From positions 88,717,758-88,781,757 of the forward strand of contig NC_062217.1 of assembly GCF_902686445.1 (NCBI RefSeq): 64,000 bases of DNA, in the 5' to 3' direction. Within the stretch, counting starts at the first letter, position 1, and each line of letters opens with the position of its first letter. The notes under the pieces were generated by a model. It saw nothing but the letters and a program-made list of their open reading frames with translations. It searched no databases and was not told where the DNA came from. Both the position numbers and the translations under genes were made by a program. The DNA is from Sciurus carolinensis (Eukaryota > Chordata > Mammalia > Rodentia > Sciuridae). Below, in pieces: positions 57,651 to 64,000 of the stretch.

Positions 57651-58398
57651 ATGCGCTCCATGAAATAAATCTTCCTCTAAGTACCGCTTTCATAGTGTCC
57701 CAGAGATTTTGATATGTTGTTTCTTTGTTCTCGTTTACCTCTAAGAATTTTTTAATTTCCTTCCTAATATCTTCTGTTATCCATTCATCATATAGTAGCA
57801 TATTGTTTAATCTCCAGGTGTTGGAGTAGTTTCTGTTTTTTACTCTTTCATTAATTTGTAACTTCAATCCATTATGATCTGATAGAATACAAGGTAGTGT
57901 CTCTATCTTCTTGTATTTGCTGACATTAGCTTTGTGGCATAATATATGGTCTATTTTAGAGAAGGATCCATGTGCTGCTGAGAAGAAAGTGTATTCGCTC
58001 TTGGTTGGATGGTATATTCTATAAATGTCTGTTAAGTCTAAATTACTGATTGTGTTATTGAGATCTATGGTTTCTTTGTTCAATTTTTGTTTGGAAGATC
58101 TGTCCAGTGGTGAAAGAGGCGTGTTAAAATCACCTAGTATTATTGTGTTATGGTCTATTTGGTTTCTAAAATTGAGAAGGATTTGTTTAACATATATGGA
58201 TGAGCCACTGTTTGGGGCATAGATGTTTATGGTTGTTATATCTTGCTGATTTATGCTTCCCTTAAGCAGTATGAAATGTCCTTCTTTATCCCTTCTAACT
58301 AACATTGGCTTGAAGTCCACTATATCTGAAATGAGGATGGATACTCCAGCTTTTTTGCTGAGCCCATGTGCATGGTATGTTTTTCCCCATCCTTTCAC
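57651..58398 (-). pseudogene. ORF2: L1-F ORF2 endonuclease part (inverted)
   Basis: About 248 codons of ORF2 read on the minus strand from [11 protein letters not shown] to FISWSAYN. They include [17 protein letters not shown] and SDHNG but lack the first 65 residues with NVNGLN and QETH. Open throughout, with no internal stop, in line with its youth. Separated by inversion from the RT part. Confidence 0.88.
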
Positions 58399-58402
58399 CT
58401 AA

Positions 58403-61290
58403 AAATAAATGCCCTAACACTACAGCTCAAAGCCCTAGAAAAAGAAGAACAGACCAACACCAAAAGTAGTAGAAGACAGGAAATAGTTAAACTCAGAGCT
58501 GAAATCAACGAAATTGAAACGAAAGAAACAATACAAAAAATTGACAAAATAAATAGTTGGTTCTTCGAAAAAATAAACAAAATTGATAAACCTTTAGCCA
58601 CACTAACAAAGAGAAGACGAGAGAAAACCCAAATCACTAAAATTCGGAATGAACAAGGAAATATCACAACAGACACGACCGAAATACAAAACATAATTAG
58701 AAGCTATTTTGAAAATCTATACTCCAACAAAATAGAAAATTTCGAAGACATCAGCAGGTTTCTAGAGACATATGAATTGCCTAAACTGAACGAGGAGGAC
58801 ATACACAATTTAAATAGACCAATTTCAAGTAATGAAATAGAAGAAGTCATCAAAAGCCTTCCAACAAATAAAAGTCCAGGACCAGATGGGTTCTCAGCCG
58901 AGTTCTACAAAACTTTTAAAGAAGAACTCATTCCAATACTTCTCAAAGTATTCCAGAAAATAGAAGAGGAGGGAACTCTCCCAAACTCATTCTATGAAGC
59001 CAATATTACCCTGATTCCTAAACCAGACAGAGACACATCGAGGAAAGAAAATTTCAGACCAATATCCTTAATGAACATCGACGCAAAAATTCTCAACAAA
59101 ATTTTAGCAAATCGCATACAAAAACATATTAAAAAGATAGTGCACCATGATCAAGTGGGTTTCATCCCAGGGATGCAAGGTTGGTTCAACATCAGAAAAT
59201 CAATAAATGTCATTCACCATATCAATAGACTTAAAGTCAAGAATCACATGATTATTTCGATAGATGCAGAAAAAGCATTTGATAAAATACAGCACCCCTT
59301 CATGCTCAAAACACTAGAAAAAATAGGGATAGTGGGAACATTCCTTAACATTGTAAAGGCCATCTATGCTAAACCCATGGCTAATATCATTCTTAATGGT
59401 GAAAAACTGAAAGCATTCCCTCTAAAAACTGGAACAAGGCAGGGATGCCCTCTTTCACCACTTCTATTCAATATCGTCCTTGAAACTCTAGCCAGAGCAA
59501 TTAGACAGACCAAAGAAATTAAAGGGATACGAATAGGAAAAGAAGAACTCAAACTATCCCTATTTGCTGATGATATGATGGTATACTTAGAGGAACCAGG
59601 AAATTCCACCAGAAAACTTTTAGATCTCATAAGTGAATTCAGTAAAGTAGCGGGATATAAGATCAATGCACATAAATCGAAGGCATTTTTATATATAAGC
59701 GATGAATCTTCAGAAAGAGAAATTAGGAAAACTACCCCATTCAATATAGCTTCGAAAAAAATAAAGTATTTGGGAATCAATCTCACAAAAGAGGTGAAAG
59801 ACCTCTACAATGAGAACTACAGAACACTAAAGAAAGAAATTCAAGAAAACCTTAGAAGATGGAAAGATCTCCCATGTTCTTGGATAGGAAGAATTAATAT
59901 TGTCAAAATGGCCATACTACCAAAAGTGCTATACAGATTCAATGCAATTCCAATTAAAATCCCAATGATGTACCTTACAGAAATAGAGCAAGCAATTATG
60001 AAATTCATCTGGAAGAATAAAAAACCCAGAATAGCTAAAGCAATCCTTGGCAGAAAGAGTGAAGCAGGGGGTATCGCAATACCAGATCTTCAACTCTACT
60101 ACAAAGCAATAGTAACAAAAACGGCATGGTATTGGTACCAAAATAGAAAGGTGAATCAATGGTACAGAATAGAGGACACGGACACAAACCCAAATAAATA
60201 CAATTTTCTCATACTAGACAAAGGGGCCAAAAATATGCAATGGAGAAAAGATAGCCTCTTCAACAAATGGTGCTGGGAGAATTGGAAATCCATATGCAAC
60301 AGAATGAAACTAAACGCATATCTCTCACCATGCACGAAACTAAACTCAAAATGGATTAAGGATCTCGGAATCAGACCAGAGACCTTGCATCTTATAGAAG
60401 AAAAAGTAGGTCCAGAGCTTCAACATGTCGGCTTAGGACCAGACTTCCTCAACAGGACTCCCATAGCAGAAGAAATAAAAGCAAGAATTAATAACTGGGA
60501 TAGATTCAAACTAAAAAGCTTTCTCTCAGCAAAGGAAACTATCAGCAATGCAAAGAAAGAGCCTACAGAGTGGGAGAAAATCTTTGCCAATCATACTTCA
60601 GATAGAGCGCTAATCTCCAGAATCTATAAAGAACTCAAAAAACTCTACACCAAGAATGTAAATAATCCAATCGACAAATGGGCTAAGGAAATGAATAGAC
60701 ACTTCACAGAAGAAGATGTACAAGCAATCAAGAAACATATGGAAAAATGTTCAACATCTCTAGTAATAAGAGAAATGCAAATCAAAACCACCTTAAGATT
60801 CCATCTCACCCCAATTAGGATGGCAATTATCAAGAATACAACCAACAACAGGTGTTGGCGGGGATGTGGGGAGAAAGGTACACTCTTACATTGCTGGTGG
60901 GGCTGCAAATTAGTGCAGCCACTCTGGAAAGCAGTGTGGAGATTCCTTAGAAAACTTGGAATGGAAACACCATTTGACCCAGCTATCCCACTCCTTGGCC
61001 TATACCCAAAGGACTTAAAATCAGCATATTACAGAGATACAGCCACATCAATGTTCATAGCTGCTCAGTTCACAATAGCCAGATTGTGGAACCAACCTAG
61101 ATGTCCTTCAATTGATGAATGGATAAAGAAACTGTGGTATATATATACAATGGAATATTACTCAGCCATAAAGAATGATAAAATTATGGCATTTGCAGGC
61201 AAATGGATGAAACTGGAGAATATCATGCTAAGTGAGATAAGCCAATCTCAAAAAACCAAAGGAAGAATGATATCGCTAATAAGTGGATGA
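58403..61290 (+). pseudogene. ORF2: L1-F ORF2 RT and C-terminal part (open)
   Basis: The open frame (58366-61290, 974 codons) has its first 12-13 codons from antisense of the inverted piece; genuine ORF2 starts at [15 protein letters not shown] (L1-A residue about 323). RT motifs [28 protein letters not shown] and F-A-D-D are intact, and the C-terminal Cys region ([18 protein letters not shown]) is uninterrupted to [10 protein letters not shown]1-A carries a frameshift in this last region. It lacks the endonuclease, so autonomous retrotransposition is not expected. Confidence 0.88.
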
Positions 61291-61583
61291 TGACACATAA
61301 TGGGGGGTGGGAAGGGTTAGTGTTGGGGTTGGAGTTGGGTTTAGGGAGGGGGGCAGGAATGGAGGAAGGAAGGACTGTATAGATGGAGGGGAAGGGTGGG
61401 AGGGGAGGGGGGGAAGGGAAAAAATGGCAGAATGAATCAAACAACATTACCCTATGTAAATTTATGATTACACAAATGGTATGCCTTTACGCCATGTACA
61501 AATAGAGAAACAACATGTATCCCATTTGTTTACAATAAAAAGAAAAAAAAAAAACTAAAAAAAAAAAAAAAACTAAAAAAAAA
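61291..61583 (+). other. L1-F 3' UTR and A-tail
   Basis: Sense G-rich tract 61300-61425 with a TTAGGG/TTGGGG-like block at 61315-61347, then the conserved acgccatgtacaa and tttgtttacaataaa. AATAAA (61534-61539) precedes the A-rich tail. Confidence 0.8.
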
Positions 61584-61598
61584 AAAAAAGGGAATTAT
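61584..61598. repeat. L1-F target-site duplication, right
   Basis: aaaaaagggaattat, continuous with the A-tail on its left. Host sequence (agattgggaggctc) resumes and matches copy A near 13010. Confidence 0.85.
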
Positions 61599-63502
61599 AG
61601 ATTGGGAGGCTCTTTTTGTTTTATGAAATGTTGCCTTGTTCTCCTATATGGCACATAAGTCAATATTTCAGTTCATGAAGATTCTTCATTAGGTAGTATC
61701 CAGAATATCATTTGATGTAGTTTTACTCTCCAATTTTTATCAATCTGATATATGCAAGATAGTATTTGTTTTTACTTTAACATTTTAAATAGATTAAAAA
61801 GTTAGAATTTTATAGATCAATATAGCTCTTATTCAGTGACCATATTAAATAAAATAACACCCAGATGAATGAGCTTATGGAGGTAAAAAAGAATGTGCAA
61901 GGCTAGGCCATTGTAATTTTTAAAAGTGAGGGTAAAAACATATGGACCCTAAAAGACAAGGTGCATTCTAAAGTGGGTGGGAGGCAAAATAAAGCTTCCA
62001 TAATACAGGACCTAGATGTTTTCCCAAGAGAAACTGGGCTCAAGGACAGAATCTAGTAGACTAAGAAATAGGGCCTTGGCAAGAACAGAATTCCTGAGAA
62101 AGGCAAGTTTGGTGAAGCCCAGAATTATCTTCTTTCTGCCAAATGGAAATGTTGAGGAAGAGTAGCAAAACAGTTGAATCTGGCTGGAGAAGATACATGA
62201 GATTTTTGCCAGCAGCAGTGGAAATTTAATAACTGCTAGAGGTTTATGTACAACTGAGATGTTCTCAGACCCAAGGCCACATTTCAACTTGCCTCTCACA
62301 TAGGCTTCTACATACTTTAAACAGTACTTACTTTGTGTTAACTCTGTGGTAAGTATCATGTAAATATGCAGATGCTGAATGTAATATAGATGTGCCCACA
62401 GTGACTGTTTGGATGGATACAGTTTGTAAGTGTACTAATGATATGCTCTTATACATTTGTCTGGTTTTGAACTTGTAAAGTTGTAAAGTGAGGACTACTT
62501 TTTATGTATTTAATAAAAAGGATATCTAAATTTTAAAAAATTGTATTACTTTAGATGAAAGGCTTTAGCAATGTTTCAGTTCTCTGAATACCATCTGGAC
62601 TGTGTGATGTCATCAATAGGTCACAATACACTGCTGAGGTCTTAGTAATGACTGGTCTCATAAAAACACTGATGCTGTACTGAACACTTCTCAGGAAAAG
62701 TGATTTAGTGAACAGGTAGCATCTGTACATGTTATATGTTGTTTTTTCAGGTACAGATTTATTTCTTAGTCATCAACTGCTCATTTTCTGTGTTTTGAGC
62801 TTCTGAGAGAAAATTACTTAATCTAAGTTAACCTATAAAGAGTTATACAATGCAGGAAAAGAAAAAGAGAAATAATCTGGACAAACTATTTATCCTACAG
62901 CCTGTGAAAAAGTCAAGGTGATGTATGTATTGGCATCTTCTCTGAACCTAAGATAATAAGACTGCTTTGTAAAAGGGGGAAAAAAAGAAGATTTCTATTT
63001 AGTGGAAGAGGAAGGGTAGAGAGAGAAATAAATAGAGCAAGAGAAGTGAATGAAAGAGGGAAAAAGAGAGATCTTGTCTATGTGTATTGGACTCAGACCA
63101 CCTACAAAAAGTCATTGTGTATCTAAATTTCCTTTTGTTTTACTTCTTACTAAATCAATTGGGAAATAAGAAATGTTACAAATTTTCTAATATAATTTTT
63201 TCTTTTAATCTCTTTATAGGAAATGAGATAGTGGTGGTCAACAACATATGAGTAAACAAATCAAACCTATGAGATAGAACCATTGTTGAGTAGTGGCAAG
63301 GGACAGATTGGAGCCAACCCCCACATTATAAAATACATCTCATCTTTATGAGGACAATATGATATTTCCAACTAAAATTTCTTAGGATAATTTGACATTT
63401 TCAATGAAGTTTCAGGCTTGTGTGTTTCCCAATGTTCAGTTGGAGAGGCCTGGAGAGGGAAGTTGTCTTCAGGTACTTTCAATAAAATCAAAACATATTT
63501 AA

Positions 63503-63630
63503 GGGTGGGGCTGTGGCTCAGTGGTAGAGTGCTTGCCTGGCATGTGTGAGGCACTGGGTTTGATTCTCAGCACTGCATATAAATTAATAAAATAAAGGTC
63601 CATCAAGAACTAAAATATATTTAAAAAAAT
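63503..63630 (+). mobile_element. ID SINE (plus strand)
   Basis: gggtggggctgtggctcagtg / gtagagtgcttgcctggcatg / gggtttgattctcagcac is the tRNA-Ala-derived ID body with A and B boxes, followed by an A-rich tail (aaataaaggtcc...ttaaaaaaat). The flanks catatttaag and aatattcaag look like a slightly diverged target duplication; copy A has the empty site (gcatattcaagatgc at 15798). Confidence 0.85.
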
Positions 63631-63795
63631 ATTCAAGATGCTACTGAGTATAAGCTGAGACTTGTCAAGAACCCCTCCACCTTTTACATCCATGTAGCTA
63701 CACACGTATGAAACACATAAGTAGACCAGGGGAAGATATTTACATTTACCATAATCATCCACTTATTATAAGTCAAGTGAGATTATTTGCCTCTT

Positions 63796-63882
63796 TTTTT
63801 TTTTCGTGGTGCTGGGATTGAACCCAGGGCCTTATGCTTGCAAGGCAAGCACTATACCCACTGTGCTGTATCCCCAGCCCCA
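63796..63882 (-). mobile_element. ID SINE (minus strand) with perfect target duplication
   Basis: A short poly(T) is followed by the reverse complement of an ID body (ggtgctgggattgaaccca, aaggcaagcactatacccac, tatccccagcccc). The 14 bases attatttgcctctt stand at both 63782-63795 and 63883-63896. Copy A has the empty site (gattatttcactcc at 15928). Confidence 0.88.
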
Positions 63883-64000
63883 ATTATTTGCCTCTTAAAA
63901 GAATTTACACCATGACTACATGATGTCCCAGGCACTGTTGCTATCTTCAGGAATCTCCTTTTCAAGTAACAGTTAGGAGAACAGGTGCAGGTGGAAATCA

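Larger units (their letters stand above)
57651..61583 (+). mobile_element. L1-F: young L1 with 5' inversion (twin priming)
   Basis: The plus-strand 3' part (58401-61583) has ORF2, 3' UTR and a long A-tail interrupted by 'ct' units (61540-61583). The 5' part (57651-58400) is inverted: ORF2 codons about 66-314 on the minus strand. The two parts are adjacent in ORF2, with only about 8 codons lost at the switch. Target duplication is 15 bp. The 5' end is truncated in ORF2, so ORF1 and the 5' UTR are absent. It is nearly identical to L1-A over long stretches. Confidence 0.92.
51590..64000. repeat. Diverged repeat unit, copy C, split by L1-C and L1-F
   Basis: Host blocks 51590-52915, 57151-57650 and 61599-64000 align in order with A and/or B (see those entries). 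L1-C and L1-F interrupt it, and removing L1-F restores the A-like sequence across its target site. 52040-52700 has no counterpart that I found in A or B. Two ID SINEs (63503, 63796) are specific to this copy. No shared coding frame. Confidence 0.68.

Noticed and set aside
63503..63575. Functional tRNA gene
   Set aside because: The tRNA-like A and B boxes belong to an ID SINE with an A-rich tail and no cloverleaf-complete mature tRNA.

Overview
This is eukaryotic, mammalian intergenic DNA, most probably from a squirrel-related (sciuromorph) rodent. The evidence is a B1-dID composite SINE (11752-11945), three ID SINEs (12177, 63503, 63796), an IAP/betaretrovirus-like ERV family and several rodent-style L1 elements with G-rich 3' UTRs. 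I find no intact cellular protein-coding gene. A 500-base assembly gap lies at 11215-11714.

Layout. (1) 54-1501: four decayed exons of a GCC2/GCC3 (ephrin-receptor-like) cysteine-rich gene, one with a stop in place of an expected Cys. (2) 1688-6511: a 5'-truncated class II (betaretrovirus-like) ERV, here ERV-1, with gag, dUTPase/protease, G-patch, RT, RNase H, integrase and an env stub, all broken by shifts and stops, plus a 3' LTR. (3) 6512-11214: old sequence with a MIR, a possible L1 scrap and one weak exon-like ORF. (4) 11946-16060: copy A of a diverged repeat unit seen three times in this window, carrying a solo LTR. (5) 19085-26900: an old minus-strand L1 invaded twice, by an L1 3'-UTR scrap with a 70-bp target duplication and by a nearly full-length young L1 (L1-A). 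(6) 29889-33179: ERV-2, a complete provirus-shaped element with two LTRs and a 6-bp target duplication but two large internal deletions. The first fuses Gag capsid to reverse transcriptase in frame, recalling the deleted I-delta-1 class of mouse IAPs. (7) 33590-35870: copy B of the repeat unit. (8) 37015-38640: an 821-bp-period tandem duplication. (9) 40215-43800: an old plus-strand L1. (10) 44461-50540: an inverted (twin-primed) L1, a long L1 (L1-B) abutting it, and a third 3' fragment. (11) 51590-64000: copy C of the repeat unit, split by L1-C and by a twin-primed young L1 (L1-F), and carrying two ID SINEs absent from copy A.

The coding capacity is almost wholly retroelement: L1 ORF1 (RNA-binding chaperone) and ORF2 (endonuclease plus reverse transcriptase), and ERV gag/pro/pol/env remnants. 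L1-A, L1-B and L1-F are close to each other in sequence and nearly open, so this L1 lineage was active recently. The most distinctive observations are the ERV-2 deletion derivative with its membrane-anchored Gag start and leader repeats, telomere-like repeats inside the L1 3' UTRs, compound and inverted L1 insertions, and the three-copy non-coding unit A/B/C.
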